A stretch of 64,000 nucleotides of DNA from NCBI RefSeq assembly GCF_000801105.2, contig NC_079512.1, positions 32,381,848 to 32,445,847 on the forward strand, in the 5' to 3' direction. A program made the position numbers and the translations under genes. Within the stretch, counting starts at the first letter, position 1. The number at the start of each line of letters is the position of its first letter. Origin of the DNA: Raphanus sativus (taxonomy: Eukaryota; Streptophyta; Magnoliopsida; Brassicales; Brassicaceae). Shown piece by piece: positions 10,789 through 23,055 of this stretch. The notes under the pieces are model-generated. The model was not told the DNA's origin, ran no database searches, and worked only from the letters and a program-made list of their open reading frames with translations.

Positions 10789-10990
10789 TTTATTAGATTT
10801 GTATTATTGGTTGGGCTACTTTGTACCAAGTGAAGTGGTTGTCGGTACCTCTTATTCTTGAATTGGCCAATACGGCTGTAGCTAGATCGAATCAGAAGCT
10901 ATCTGGCCGGTGGTCGCGAGTGAGATTCAAATCTCTCCGGTCGATTCATCTGCTTACCGAGTTTCTTACATTTTTTAAATATATGATTCT
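10789..10990 (+). ncRNA. Candidate H/ACA-like snoRNA, copy 2
   Basis: Second tandem copy, with ACA at 10968-10970. The core (10851-10970) is nearly identical to copy 1. The differences that fall in the apical stem keep it paired (GAGATT with AATCTC). The H-box candidate is altered to AGATCG, so this copy fits the H/ACA rule less well. The 5' quarter has diverged more. Confidence 0.38.
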
Positions 10991-11743
10991 TTCTCGTAAG
11001 TTGTGTCTTTTTTCTTCTCAAAACTCTCGTTCAAGAGAAAGGATATAAAAGAGAGTTGCAAACTTGAAACAATTGTAATTTTCAAAGAACCTTTCTCGTA
11101 TATAAAGCTTTTGGCTCCTTTCCAGGCGATCTGCTCTTTCTTAATGAGCAGCTATGTGTCTTATGGGTGCCTATACGAATATACGTAACTCTTAATTTTA
11201 TTCATCTTTTCTAAAGTTTTTTTCGATGTTAACTTCGATAACGAATGTTTTGTTTTTGGTAATTTGTTATGGGTTTGTGCTTGACAGAAGATGATATAAA
11301 AGGTATGTTTCGAGGTCGAGCTGGTATAAACAAATGAAAACGTCTTCGGCGTGATATGAGCAATTAATCTCTATTTTAATTGGAAGATATTGATGGAATG
11401 ATACATATGAGCAATTCACTGAGTGGACGATTCGGCGTGCTATTTTCTAAGTAACAAGAAAAATGACTATCAACTGCTGCCCAAATAGCGATTCTGCAGT
11501 TCTTTGGTTTGTTTCACTCCGTTAGATTTGACCTTGATCTATTAAAAAAACATATGACCTTTACAATCTCTGATTAATGGAAATGGTTTAAAAGCCTCAG
11601 ATGTTAAGTAAGCGTACTTGTAATCTTCGAATATTTACTAAGTTTACTCCGAAATTATTTAAACAATCTATATACATGCATGTATAGAGTAGATCAGAGA
11701 CTAATCAGAGAAAATGATTTCGTTGATCGAACACTTTACAGTA
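10991..11743. other. Spacer
   Basis: No gene, repeat or RNA recognised. Confidence 0.4.
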
Positions 11744-11751
11744 GGGAGGAT

Positions 11752-12508
11752 TAGGTCTAGGCGTTCGGGTATCGTTGATATTTTGATCGGGTTTTTCGAA
11801 TTTTTGGGTTTTCGAGTTTACGCTTTGGGTTTTCGGGTTTACGCTCCTAGGTCCCATAGTAAAATTTCATTAGTACGGGTTGGGTTCGGATAATAATACT
11901 TCGGGTTCGGTTAAAAATTATATTGCGTTCTAAAACCCATAAATTAACCATATATCATTCGAGTTCGGGTTATATCGGTTCGGTTCGGATATAACTAAAG
12001 TAAAAACAAAAACTTACAGAAAAACATAAAGAAAAACAACTAAATTAATAAAAATTAATCTGTCACACATAAAATTACTAAAATAACAATAAAATATTAA
12101 ATCAAGTATGAAAACAAATATTATTTGTAAACAATATACATTATACTACAGAGAATAGACTTGTTATTTTAATGAACAAATTATAAATTACTTATTTATA
12201 ACTAATTGTATACTTAAAACATTTTTAATATTGTTAATATTTATTATTATATATCATATTACCACGAATATTAAATTTAATAACTAAAATACTTATATAT
12301 ATATTTCAAAATATTTATATTAACTTAGTTTCGGGTTTTTTGGGTTACCCGTTCGGGTTCGGTTAATAACACTTCGGGTTCGGATATTTTTTATACCACC
12401 CTACAAGACTCGTTTGGGTATTTTTACATTTTGGGTCGGATAACGGATCGGATTTTTCGGTTCGGGTTCGGTTCGTATTTCGGGTTCCAGATTTTATGCC
12501 CAGGCCTA
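11752..12508. mobile_element. Non-autonomous hAT-like element, TTCGGG-rich
   Basis: The ends are inverted: TAGGTCTAGGCG on the left and, read inward from the right, TAGGCCTGGGCA. The flanking eight bases are GGGAGGAT (11744-11751) and AGGAGGAT (12509-12516), a 7/8 match, as for the 8-bp duplications made by hAT transposases. The subterminal parts are repeats of TTCGGGTTCGG; the middle is AT-rich. There is no transposase. The element at 42611 has the same ends. Confidence 0.7.
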
Positions 12509-12516
12509 AGGAGGAT

Positions 12517-14090
12517 GATTCAGCTTTTTTTTTTTTTTTTTTCAACTGATGATTCAGTTTAATCTTAATGTCCACTCAAATGCTCTCTACTTTGAATATA
12601 ATATGGACACTAATTCTTTTTTGTACGCTTAACCGACTTAACTATTTACTACAAATTATAAGAGAACATTGAAAAAATGGAAGGCAGAACGAAAAAGATA
12701 ATAGTGTTGTTAGGGGTGAGTGATACAACTGAAAGAAAGTTCAAAAAGAACAAGTAAAGTTATCCCCAAGGGTATATGTTTTGCAAAGTCTGTAAAGGTG
12801 AAGTGTTGGATGGCTCATGGCTGCCTTTAGCGTGTAGCCTTGTTTTGGGATATAGAGGAGGGGATATAGAGGAGATCAACGCAGAGGGCGTGAAAATAAT
12901 GCAGAAGAGTAAAAATGATTCAGAGCTTGTGTTTTGGAGTACTTTCAAGTGTTTTTGGAGTTTGAAACATGCAGGTGCAAATCCTTGAATTTTTGTTTTC
13001 AGATAGGAAAGGGCTTTTAGTAACTTTATCAAATCTTAATGACATATGAGGTCTTTGTACTAATTCGCTTAATCTACGATGTATACTTACTATGTATATG
13101 ACCCGTTGCGATATACGACTATATGCAATTTAGTTTCAAGACTCGCAATCTTATGACATATTCAAAACAGTTATTTTCACAACGTAAAATCTGATACGTG
13201 CTGAAATTTAAACTTTTTTGTGGAAATATTGTTACCGAAGAAAAAACTTGGTAGAGATCACACGGTGTTGTGACGAAAGTCGTGGGCAACAAAAGCACAT
13301 GGGAGTGTTACAAAAGAAAAGAAAAAAGCTCATAAAAATGTAGATATCAGCAATTTTGGGAGCATGATTTCGCATTTGAAACCGATCCACTCAACTTATC
13401 CAAAACATGGGAGTTTTTTATGTAGCCATGGCCCAATCGAAGAAGGCTCAGTTACGTCATGTATTTAGGAATCTAGCCCAAGCAACAAAGAACGATTAAG
13501 ACCAAGTCATGACAATGTCGAGTTAGTCAAACAATAATTCGGGATTTAGAGAGTTAGTTGTAGCATCTGCGCTCAAGATGCACAAAATAGTTGACTATGT
13601 TCCCTATTAGACGAGCTTAAAAATTGGAACATGTGAGCTATCTTTGTGAACATCAGATCGACAGATCATTTTGTTTAGTCGTTATTTATATATAAGTTCA
13701 GTTGGTCAATTAAATCTCAGTAAAGCGATATTCATAAGATAATATTGTTTTCCTAAACTCATACAGCTTAAATTTAAATAATATATAATTGAAAAACGAC
13801 CCTTAGTTAAATGAAAATCTTTCCAATGTTAATAAGAAGCCAAAAAAGTTTGATTCTGTGACATGTAGTTAGTTAACCTAAAATGATTGGATGTAGAAAA
13901 AGTTCGAAGGCTACAATTGTAATCCACATTAAGTAGGGAGCAGAAATGCAAATACCTACTAATTTAATTTACTAATAACCATCATGGGCATAATTACATC
14001 ACATCATGTCGACGATATGCGCGCCGCTCCTAGTTTTGTTAATATAAAATTTATTACCTTAAAATCGAAAGAAAATTCCGGCAGATAAAA
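12517..14090. other. Spacer; no gene recognised
   Basis: AT-rich. An open frame at 12776-12988 (+) has no recognisable family and no splice context. I see nothing else. Confidence 0.4.
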
Positions 14091-14971
14091 AGACGAGAAT
14101 GCCCCTGAGAAGAGAGAAGCCGAAGAAGAAGAGAAACGATCGGGAGAGAAAGAGAGAGAGAGAGAGAGATAAGTCATCTATCCATCTGATTCCTTCGATC
14201 TGCTAAGAGATTTCTCTGGGTGAAGGAAGGAAGGAGATAGATCAGCATCATCATCATCGTTATCGCCAGGAGAAAGTTAAAAAAAAAAACGGTTTGTTTT
14301 CTGCTTCCTTTCACGTAGTAAGATCGATTTAGTTTCCGGCGTTAGATTCTGATTAATGGGATGTACTAGTCTACATCGTGGATCTGATACTTCATCTAGA
14401 TCCTCCCCCTTTGTTTTGACCTGATTAAAAGCATTTCCTGTGTGACCTAGATTCGTTTGGTTTCAGTCGAATTTTGGGTTGATCGGTTCATTTGTTTGTA
14501 AGATGCTTTTGAGCTGCTTTGAGTTTTCAAAATTTTCACTCATTTTTCGTGTGTTGGATACTATACTAGGGGGATCTTAGTTTAGATTCTCAACTGCCAC
14601 CATTAGCGTGTTTGGTTCATTGTTAAAATGATTAGTTTTTTCTTTTTAATACTTGTTATGGTATTGTTGCTTGTTCCTGCAAGTAAAGTCTTCACCTTTA
14701 CTCTCTTATTTGTCTGGTTAATAGCCTGTCCTTTTCACTCTTTGTTGCAATCTTGAGAGATACTCAATCACCTGAAGATAATGTTTAATTAACTTTATTA
14801 TTATTTAGTTTAATTGAACAGAATGAGAAAAGCTAATTTCTTTGGATGAATCATGTTAGTTTCCTTTTTGTCTGGTGCTGGGGTTTTAATGGTTTCGCTC
14901 CTGGTGGCTTCTCTTAGTAGTGTCTAAAGGGAGGAGTGGAGTAAGATTCATACTGAGAGGAGGATAGCAAA
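14091..14971 (+). promoter_or_regulatory. 5' UTR, GA microsatellite and probable 5' UTR intron of the ceramidase gene
   Basis: A GA-rich leader with a (GA)n run at about 14151-14169 is followed by a T-rich stretch. A donor-like site near 14292 (CG|GTTTGT) and an acceptor-like TTAG near 14918 suggest a 5' UTR intron of about 0.6 kb before the ATG. Splicing is inferred. Confidence 0.5.
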
Positions 14972-15815
14972 ATGGCAGATGGGATGTCGAGTTTTTGGGG
15001 TCCTGTGACCTCTACTATTGAGTGTTGTGAGAAGAACTACGCCTACTCCTCTTACATCGCTGAGTTCTACAACACCATCTCCGGTCTCCCTGGAATCCTT
15101 CTCGCTCTCATTGGTCTTGTCAATGCCATTAGGCAACGCTTTGAGAAGAGGTTTAGCATCCTTCACATCTCCAACATGATCCTTGCTATCGGCAGCATGC
15201 TCTACCATGCCACTTTGCAGCACGTGTAAGTACAGTCCCTAGCTGTTTGATTGATTTTTAAGTTTGGTTGATGATTTTATGCCCCCTTGGTCCAAGCGCA
15301 GGCAACAACAGAGTGATGAGACACCAATGGTGTGGGAGATACTTCTCTACATGTACATCCTCTACTCTCCGGACTGGCATTACAGAAGCACCATGCCCAC
15401 TTTTCTCTTCCTCTACGGTGCTGCCTTCGCCGCGGTCCACGCTTACCTCAGGTTCGGCATCGGTTTCAAGGTCCACTACGTGATCCTCTGCCTTCTCTGC
15501 ATCCCTCGGATGTACAAGTACTACATTCACACCGAGGACACCGCGGCCAAAAGAATTGCCAAGTGGTACGTCGCTACGATCCTGGTGGGAAGCGTGTGCT
15601 GGTTCTGTGACCGTGTGTTCTGCAAGACGATATCTCAGTGGCCTGTGAATCCTCAGGGACATGCTCTCTGGCATGTCTTCATGAGTTTCAACTCTTACTG
15701 CGCGAACACGTTCTTGATGTTCTGTCGAGCTCAGCAACGTGGATGGAATCCGAAGGTGAAGTACTTTCTGGGAGTTCTTCCTTATGTCAAGATCGAGAAG
15801 CCGAAGGAACAGTGA
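14972..15815 (+). CDS. ACER: Alkaline ceramidase (ACER/ATCES1, At4g22330-like)
   Basis: Two exons, 14972-15225 and 15302-15815, give 255 residues. The protein is a multi-pass ER/Golgi membrane enzyme that splits ceramide into a sphingoid base and a fatty acid. The start MADGMSSFWGPVTSTIECCE matches the family N-terminus, including the Glu/Cys-rich calcium-site region. Likely catalytic residues by family comparison are Ser75 and His79 (in GSMLYHATLQH), Asp90 (QQQSDETPMVW) and His205/His209 (GHALWHVFMSFNSY). The length equals the usual plant length. In plants ceramidase affects sphingolipid balance, disease resistance and stress tolerance. The gene is intact and highly conserved. Confidence 0.96.
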
Positions 15816-16174
15816 GAAAGATTGGGAGGAAGAAAGTGCCCAGAAGAAGACCTTTATTATATTTTTTTTTTTGGAAGTAAAACTCTCTAGATACAGAAGT
15901 CTAGATTCTTTTTTCTTGTATTATTTTTTATTGGGAATGATGATGATCTTAAGAAGAATTGATTTTTAGCTTTGCTGAGACACCCTTGTGTTCTATATTT
16001 CTTGTGTCATGAAAATCATATTACATTCTTCTTACTATACAGAGGCTTAACCAAGGTGGAAACGCAACAAACTTATGAATCTATTGCTTTCTTTTCTTTT
16101 TGTATCCAAATGATCTTTTTTTTTTTGGAAACACACGCAGAGTATATAACATGGTAGGGTAAACTTGTAATGAT
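15816..16174. other. Convergent 3' UTRs
   Basis: The 3' ends of the ceramidase and CDP-DAG synthase genes face each other here. Two T-runs are present; no other feature. Confidence 0.6.
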
Positions 16175-18329
16175 CTAAGATCCAGTAACCTTCTCCTGCA
16201 ACATTTGGCCAAGCTTCATGAACAGAGCTTGTTGTTCCTCCAGTGTCAGGCTTGTGATTATCTGTAACAAGCAAGGGTAATCAAAATCCAAATAAAAAAA
16301 TCATAAAATGTGTTGTGTTGTGTTGGTTCTTTTAGAGTGATCTTCTTACCTGGTCTAAGAGCTTATCCACAGAGAGGCTTTGAGGTACAACAAAGGATTG
16401 ATGGTATATGTATGCAAAAACAGCCATCACCATCTGCCAGAAAAAAAATACCAGAAAGAAAGAAGTATATTATCAGATACAGTGTGTTAGAAAGGATCTA
16501 AGGAGGCAGTCAATGCGCTCAAGATATACCTGACAATCCATTCTATCTGTGATTCCACCATGACCGGGAATACTATCACCAAAGTCCTGAGAAATGTAAC
16601 AGTGAATCAAATATTGCTGCCATAGACTTTTGGCGGTTTCTATACTGAAACTTACCTTGACTTTGAAAGCTCTTTTGAAACCACTGGCAAAGAAGCCACC
16701 AAAAGGTGCTATTATAGACGCAAATAATCCAAGACATAGAGCATGCCACTGAACTGGTAGAACAGAAATTTCTTTCCAAGGCAACTACAAAGTGTAAACG
16801 CCTTACTCTTTTTAGAAGTAATGAAAGTTGCTCCCTGTAATTTTTTTCAGTAGTGTACAATGACTAGTCTTACCCAGTTAGAGATCCATCCTGGTAAAGC
16901 ATGTGTCTCTTGCTTGAACAAGGGACCCGGATCACATTGGAGCCAGCCCGTGGATAGGTCCTGTAAAACGATTACAATCGAGTAAAACATTAATGGTTCA
17001 TTGAACAATCACTATGACTCTATTAACTTCCAAGTACCTACCTCTCTGGGACATGTAAGCCACAGGAAGCGTCCCATTATATTTGCAAGCTGCAGAAGAA
17101 GAAAGCAAAAGATTAATAAACCATTAACACTCATATAAACATATCTACTTCTTAGCCTACCAAGAATGCAGAGATCATTGTGGTGATCGAAGCTCCAATG
17201 AAACCTTCCCACGTTTTCTTTGGTGACAACTTGATCAACGGTGTTCTTCCAAAGAAGAAACCACATATATACGCAAAGATGTCGTTCACGACGATAAGTG
17301 ATGCAGGAAGAAGAAACCTGCAACAGAAAACAAAAAAATCTAAACAAAGTAGACTCAAAGAAGGAACATGTGACTTTAATATGTTAACATCTGTAACAAC
17401 CAGAAGATTCCTTCGAAGATGTTGGCCACGGTGAATGAGGATTGAGTAAACACCACAATCAAGATCATATGCGTCCATGCATATTGGCTAAACTGATATT
17501 TGTACATCTTCTTTTTCAATGTCAGGATGAACCAAACAAAGCCTACAGTTCCACATCAAAAAATAAATCACAGACAATAATAATCATTGCTACTGACATT
17601 AAAACCTCAAAGTTGATAAATCATCTAACCGGATATATACAAGGAGTAACAGATTGCCATGTGGTATTTGATGAGGCTGGTGACCAGTCTATACATGACT
17701 TTGTCTGGAGTCACAGTGTTGACTAACCGCTGACTAAGTATTCGACCATATACAAAAAGCATTGCTGTGAAAAAGAAGTGCCTGCAAAACATAATTTTAC
17801 CAATTTCAGTATCAGTCAGTCACATAAAAGAAAAAAGATCAGAGAAACTCTTTAAGTGGAGTTTACCAGTTGAGTAATCTAAACCCAGGGAGCTGCTTAT
17901 CTTCATGAGTTCTTCTTAGCAAATTGAAAAGTTCTCTTGCCATGAATATCTGGATAACAACCACCATTGCTGTGATGTAGAGATGACCAAGGTAGACTAT
18001 TAGAACGAAACCACCAATCATCCAGAGAGTGGAGTAAGCTCGGATGAGAAACGATTTGTATTTGCTACTGTCATTGACAAGTAAATGACTTCCATTTTTC
18101 CCTGCTCCTGCAACAACCTAATTACTAAACACCACTCAATTGGTTGAGTTTTATGTCAAAGTACAATAAACAAAGGATCCTTAAGAACAGGTTGTCATGT
18201 CATTGACATATATATATATACAAAACATGAACAAGAAAGAGAGAAACATACATCACTGTTTCGCTTCCGGTGAGGACGAGCACGAGGGGTAGGTGATGAT
18301 GGAGCATCACTAGAATTTTCCTTGTGCAT
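16175..18329 (-). CDS. CDS2: Phosphatidate cytidylyltransferase (CDP-diacylglycerol synthase, CDS2-like, At4g22340)
   Basis: Eleven exons on the minus strand: 18329-18252, 18117-17867, 17781-17630, 17542-17401, 17317-17161, 17089-17042, 16960-16874, 16784-16656, 16586-16530, 16433-16350 and 16261-16175. They join in frame to 423 residues. The enzyme makes CDP-diacylglycerol from phosphatidate and CTP, feeding phosphatidylinositol and phosphatidylglycerol synthesis in the ER. The family signature is clear: [20 protein letters not shown] followed by GITDRMD. Other marks are the basic N-terminus, several hydrophobic segments ([21 protein letters not shown]) and [21 protein letters not shown] 5' UTR intron between about 18850 and 18354 is likely, since a good acceptor lies 24 bases before the ATG. 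Confidence 0.95.
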
Positions 18330-19586
18330 GTTGCTTACGTTCTTTGTCTACCTGAGAAATGAAAACTACTTTACTAACCTATGAAAATTAGGTTACACGG
18401 TTACTACATGCACCATGACCATTGAGTCTTAAACATCAAAAATACAAATGAAAGGAAGAATATGAACTGAGAAAAGACTGAAAAAATATCTTTCAGCATA
18501 GTAGTAATTATATGGCAACTTTTGAATCATTTACATGAGGCTCGAGAGCAAACATACATGTTTAAGAGAAACTACGGTGGATCAATCAATCAATCGAGAC
18601 AAATATGAGCATGATCACACAGAACATGGATGCATAATAGAGAATCAAAACACAAATTCAAGCATACTAGAGTCTCTTCCACTAATGATATTTTCAAGAG
18701 CCAGACGAACTATGAAGGATGAAACAGAGGAAGAACCGCTACAGATTTCTTGTGGGGATATGAGAACTGAGGAGGCGAGATAAGTGTTAAATACGTGTCA
18801 GTTCATAAACTAATGTAAAGACATGAGGTGGAGATGTGCAAAACCTTATACTTGAGCTCGGTTACTGAGCAAGAGAAAGAGGAGGAAGATGGAGCAGAAG
18901 GAAATCCGACTTTAAAAGAGAACATACAAGACACCAAAAGATTCTTCTTCTTTTTTTTTTATCTCCTTTTTCCAGAATCTTAATTTTTTTGGAAAACAAT
19001 AAATAAATATTTAAGGGATTAAAGGTAATGTTCTTCTCCAGAATAAATTTCGATAAAAGAAATTAAAAGTTGAGAATATTTACGAAATCATTGTCTCAGA
19101 CAAGAATTATTGCATCGTTAATTTTGTTTTCCTTCTCTAACCAATAGGTTGCACAACGTTATTCCTCTTTTCTTTGTCTAACCAATTTGGGAACTTGTGA
19201 TGTTGAAGATATTATATAAGGTGTTTCTTATAACATTCTTTATACAAACAATCAATTCTCTTAGGTTATTAATAAAACAATGGAATAGAACATGCCAAAA
19301 GGAAAACAATTGACTAGATTCTTCCCTTTTCTTTCTTCACTGATACCACTTACATTATCTAATCATCTTAAAAAATAAAACGTAAGATCATCAATAGATT
19401 TATAAAGAAAACCTCAAAAGGATTGAGAAGGCTGTTCCATATATTCGTTTTCACTTAGGTCACATCCAGCCTGTATATTTAAGAGGTTCAAGATTATCAT
19501 CTATCACCCTAAAGAGTTGTTGAAGAACAAATCTGGAAACTAACACTTAAAACGCCGATGAGTAAAAGCTTTGTTTCCTGCCTGCT
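18330..19586. other. Promoter/5' UTR of the CDS2 gene and spacer
   Basis: The first 600 bases hold the probable 5' UTR intron and first leader exon of the CDP-DAG synthase gene (CT-rich leader near 18880-18960, minus). The remainder is AT-rich spacer up to the 3' end of the USP39-type gene. The open frame 18535-18783 (+) lies in the UTR intron and has no family match. Confidence 0.5.
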
Positions 19587-22201
19587 CTATTCCTCCTGCA
19601 GCTCATATATCTGCATGTATGCTTCCGATAGTTCTACCATCTGTGGAAGCGTCTCTGCAACATGCAGATCCTGCATCTCGTACCTGAATATATAGACACA
19701 TTAATATCCTCAAATTTTGTAGGTTTTACGCAAATATCTATCTGTTTGAGTCACTTAAATAACATTAACACACGAAACAATTGGCATGCCGATTTCAAGT
19801 TTTAAAAGTCACACATTCCTATAGAAGAAAGAAACGTTACCATAGTTCTTGCGACTTCCGCTGCACAAACACTCTGAAATACCCATCCTCTGGCTTCCCG
19901 TCATGTACAATGTTGGCGATCAAGTTATACTTTGTACAAGCCTTCTCCCCTTCTGTGGCAGTGGGCAATGATGGTATGTAATCCCTCAGCTCCATGTCTT
20001 TCACTGGGAAGTTAACTGTAACATCAACAACAACAAATATTTAGAGTCGTTAAGAAGGCATTATTAGGAATCTTTATAAAACAATAATGTCACATCAGAA
20101 GTCTAAAAAGACTCACCCAAGGTAGGGTTCTTCTCCTTGAAGAAGTTGTTCTTCTTGAACCGAACCATATGGAACATCAAGTAAGGAGGAGATTTCGTTA
20201 CTCGGTATCTCATTCTGGCTAGCCTTGGGCGAACCACCTCTGTCACAGTTTCTCCATCAAACTTCTTCAATAGATCGAATAGAGCAACCTGACCCAACCA
20301 TCAACGAATTAGCTTCTGCTTACCTCACTTTGCTAGATAAAAACTCAAAGACGCAATAGCAAGCCTTAAAGGCTACTCCAGGCCCGAACCAAAAAAAGGA
20401 GTCAGAGAACTTGTCCCTTCCTAACTCATAAAATGGATTCCAAAAAGAAAGAATACTCTAGGACAGCTACAAATCACGAAATCACTAAATAGGTATCAGT
20501 GTTATTGTGTCTCAACCAGATGTGACATTTTCATAAAGTGAAAAACTTAATAATTTTCTAACATAGCTCCTCACATATCTTAATTCATAATAATGTCTCT
20601 CTTTCAGGAATGCATTATGTATAAGTGACAGAGCAGAATAACTAGCAGGGTTTGAAATAGCCATAACTTAACAGTCTAAAGAAAGATGTGCGTACCTGAG
20701 GAATTATGTTTTTCTCCATGACATCTTTGAAAAGAGGAGGCGGTGGCAGATCTAGTCCAAGCATCAGAAAAGGCATCCTGGAGACTTCTTTGTTTTCATT
20801 ACCTTGATACTCTCTCACAACTTCTAATTCACCCTGTAATGGTTAGCAGATAACATTAACATGCAACCAATTATATCAAACTACATTATGTTAACGTGTC
20901 AAAGGACAGACAAATACCTGGAAGCACTGGTGGATGATACTGATGGCGTCCTTTGACGTGCGGAGATCTATGTGCAAAGTGTTGAGGAGCCACGACATAA
21001 ACTCTACTGGATCTGACTGCTGGCCTATCCTGAATCGTTTCTTACTGGCTTTCATGACAGCTTGCAGGAACTCATGTGGACTTACCTGTTGACGGAAAGG
21101 TAAACATGGATTGCATGAAAAAAAAATACTAAAAACGTGAATGGGCATATGAATTGAGTCAGACCTGTCCTTTGAAGTTTCGAGCATGCCAAATCTTTCG
21201 AGTGAGTTCCCCAAAGCGGTGAACAAGAGGAGACTTGCAATGCTGATAGTTGTCGGGAATAAGGAAAAAGTTTCGTAGAGGAGTAACTCTCATCAAGGAT
21301 TGGATTGTAACGTTCACAAACTCAGTCTTTTGTATGTTGTTCAACCCTACCTATATTGTATACAAGGTAAAAAGTGACTTTTAGGAGACAAACTAACTCA
21401 AAAACAAAAAACTGTGCTTAAGGAGAGAGAGGACTACCATTCCCGGAAGATAGTCAGAGCCATCAAGAGCCCTAGACCACTGCTTATTCCTATCAAGCTC
21501 TTCTACTTGTGCCCTACTAAACCTGTAAACGAATACCACCATCGCCTTGATAAGAAGGAACTAAAAACAAAATTTGGTAAAACCATGTAACTGATTTGAG
21601 ACGACAGTCAAAAATACATTTAATTTGTTAATCACTTGCAAAAGCCTTAGACGTTAACAAATCAAGGCAGTAACAAGTAGCAGTCAACAACATACCTTGG
21701 GTTTAAAACATGACGAATGTCATCCAAAGAAGGATCATTGATCTCGTAACTATCAGGAAGACAATAAACCTTCTCGGTGAGAAGATTGATGTAAACGTGG
21801 TGCCCAGCTTCCAAGCTATGTGTATAAGCAGGAGACTTCCTGCTTCTTCCTTGGAAGTACTTGCCGCATACGAGACACGCATACACATTCAAATTCGACA
21901 AGGTCACCGAGCAAGCCCTCTCGAAATCAAAATCCAAGACCTGACGATTAACAGTATCAAGATAAGGGCAATCTCTACGGACTTCAACATGGCGTGAATG
22001 TTTGCCCCGACCCTTGGAGGAGGCATCATCTTCGTCGTCATCGAGCTCCTCCACTTGACCTTCTCCGATTCTGTTCTTCTCCTCTACTTTCGCAGCTCCG
22101 TTATTATCCGCTTCCTCTCCATCCTTTATCACTCTCTTCCGCTTCGCAGCAGCTCTCTCTTCCTCAAGACCACCGTTCTTAACTTCTCTCTCGTTCTTCA
22201 T
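19587..22201 (-). CDS. USP39/Sad1-type splicing factor (inactive ubiquitin hydrolase, At4g22350-like)
   Basis: Eight exons: 22201-21696, 21522-21438, 21350-21165, 21085-20918, 20833-20696, 20288-20117, 20015-19841 and 19683-19587, giving 508 residues. A charged N-terminus is followed by a UBP zinc finger (about 75-165; VYACLVCGKYFQGR, HSLEAGHHVYINL) and a peptidase C19 fold. The Cys box reads GLNNIQKTEFVNVTIQSL, so Glu stands where active enzymes have Cys (usual GNTCYMN). This agrees with the USP39/Sad1 group, which is catalytically dead and stabilises the U4/U6.U5 tri-snRNP. The His-box region (NIVHDGKPEDGYFRVFVQ) is retained in part. SNU13, another tri-snRNP protein, is encoded 3 kb away. 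Confidence 0.95.
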
Positions 22202-22718
22202 CCTCGAGATTTTACTTACGCAAGTCGATTCGAAACCCTAGAACACACAGAACATCAGCCGATAAACGAGATCCTTCAACAGAGAAAAGCAGCAGTGATT
22301 CTTCAATAGAAACACGTTTGGACTTCAATCAGAGAGCTCGAAGGTCGTGTATCTATCTGCTCGAGGAGATACCTCGTTATCGAAATTTTTCCCGAGAAAG
22401 CAGACTCGATCCGAAGGCTGAATGAATGGTGCGAGGATCTGATAACAAACAATCATAAATCAGGCTTTTATATTTTATTTTTGGCCCAGGCCCAATAGCG
22501 AGATTAAGGTTTTTCACCAATTACCGACATTCAAACTCGGTTGGTATATCAAAACCAACAGTGAAGGGCATATTCGTCTTCCCTGACGTTATAAAGAGAG
22601 AGATAGAGAGGCAGCGAAGAAGAGAGAGAAAGAGACTAGTGTAAGAGAGAGAGAGGGGAAGCACAGTAAATCAGGGGTATTTTTTTTTTTTTTCCTCTGC
22701 TAATAAAGGGAAGTTTTG
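22202..22718. promoter_or_regulatory. Divergent promoter; GA-rich leader and T-run before the SWIB relic
   Basis: Between the USP39-type start and the SWIB relic lies TTATAAAG at about 22588, then a GA-rich leader (22595-22665) on the plus strand and a run of about 16 T at 22680-22693. The plus-strand promoter and leader seem to survive although the gene's first exons are gone. Confidence 0.5.
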
Positions 22719-23055
22719 AGTTCTGTAGTCATTGTCAAATGTCAAGGGAAGTTGCTTGCTAAGCATATTCTCCCGCTTGACCCATCGAGTAATGACTGTT
22801 TTTGAATAACTCTTGCTGTGACTTTCCTGTCCTTGGTTGGTTCAATGTTACTGACCGTTTTGAATACTCTTTCTGGCAGAGGACTCTGGTCAAGTGAAAC
22901 GGGCAAAAGCTGAGGTGGAGACTAAGACAGAGACTGAGACTGAGACCACAGACCCTGTTAGTTCAACTTCAACTGTTGCGTTATCTTGGATGTTAAGGCA
23001 TTTCAGCTGTGGGGTTAATGAGATGCTTAGACGCCGTATGTACAAAACGTCTTGA
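22719..23055 (+). pseudogene. SWIB/BAF60b gene relic (At4g22360-like)
   Basis: Two exon remnants read in frame. Exon A, ending at 22788, encodes KLLAKHILPLDPS, the end of a SWIB domain. Exon B, 22880-23055, encodes DSGQVKRAKAEVETKTETET, then TTDPVSSTSTVALS, then jumps to GVNEMLRRRMYKTS and a stop. From memory, At4g22360 has the same linker and the same C-terminus (NEMLRRHMYKQS), with about 60 residues of a second SWIB domain between them. Here that domain is deleted, as are the N-terminus and most of the first SWIB domain. SWIB proteins belong to SWI/SNF-type chromatin complexes; this copy cannot be functional. Confidence 0.85.

Noticed and set aside
12776..12988. Open frame of 70 codons on the plus strand, with an overlapping minus frame
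   Set aside because: No family resemblance, no splice or promoter context; both strands are open by chance.
15258..15737. Minus-strand frame of 159 codons opposite ceramidase exon 2
   Set aside because: Shadow of a strongly conserved coding exon; its own sequence resembles nothing.
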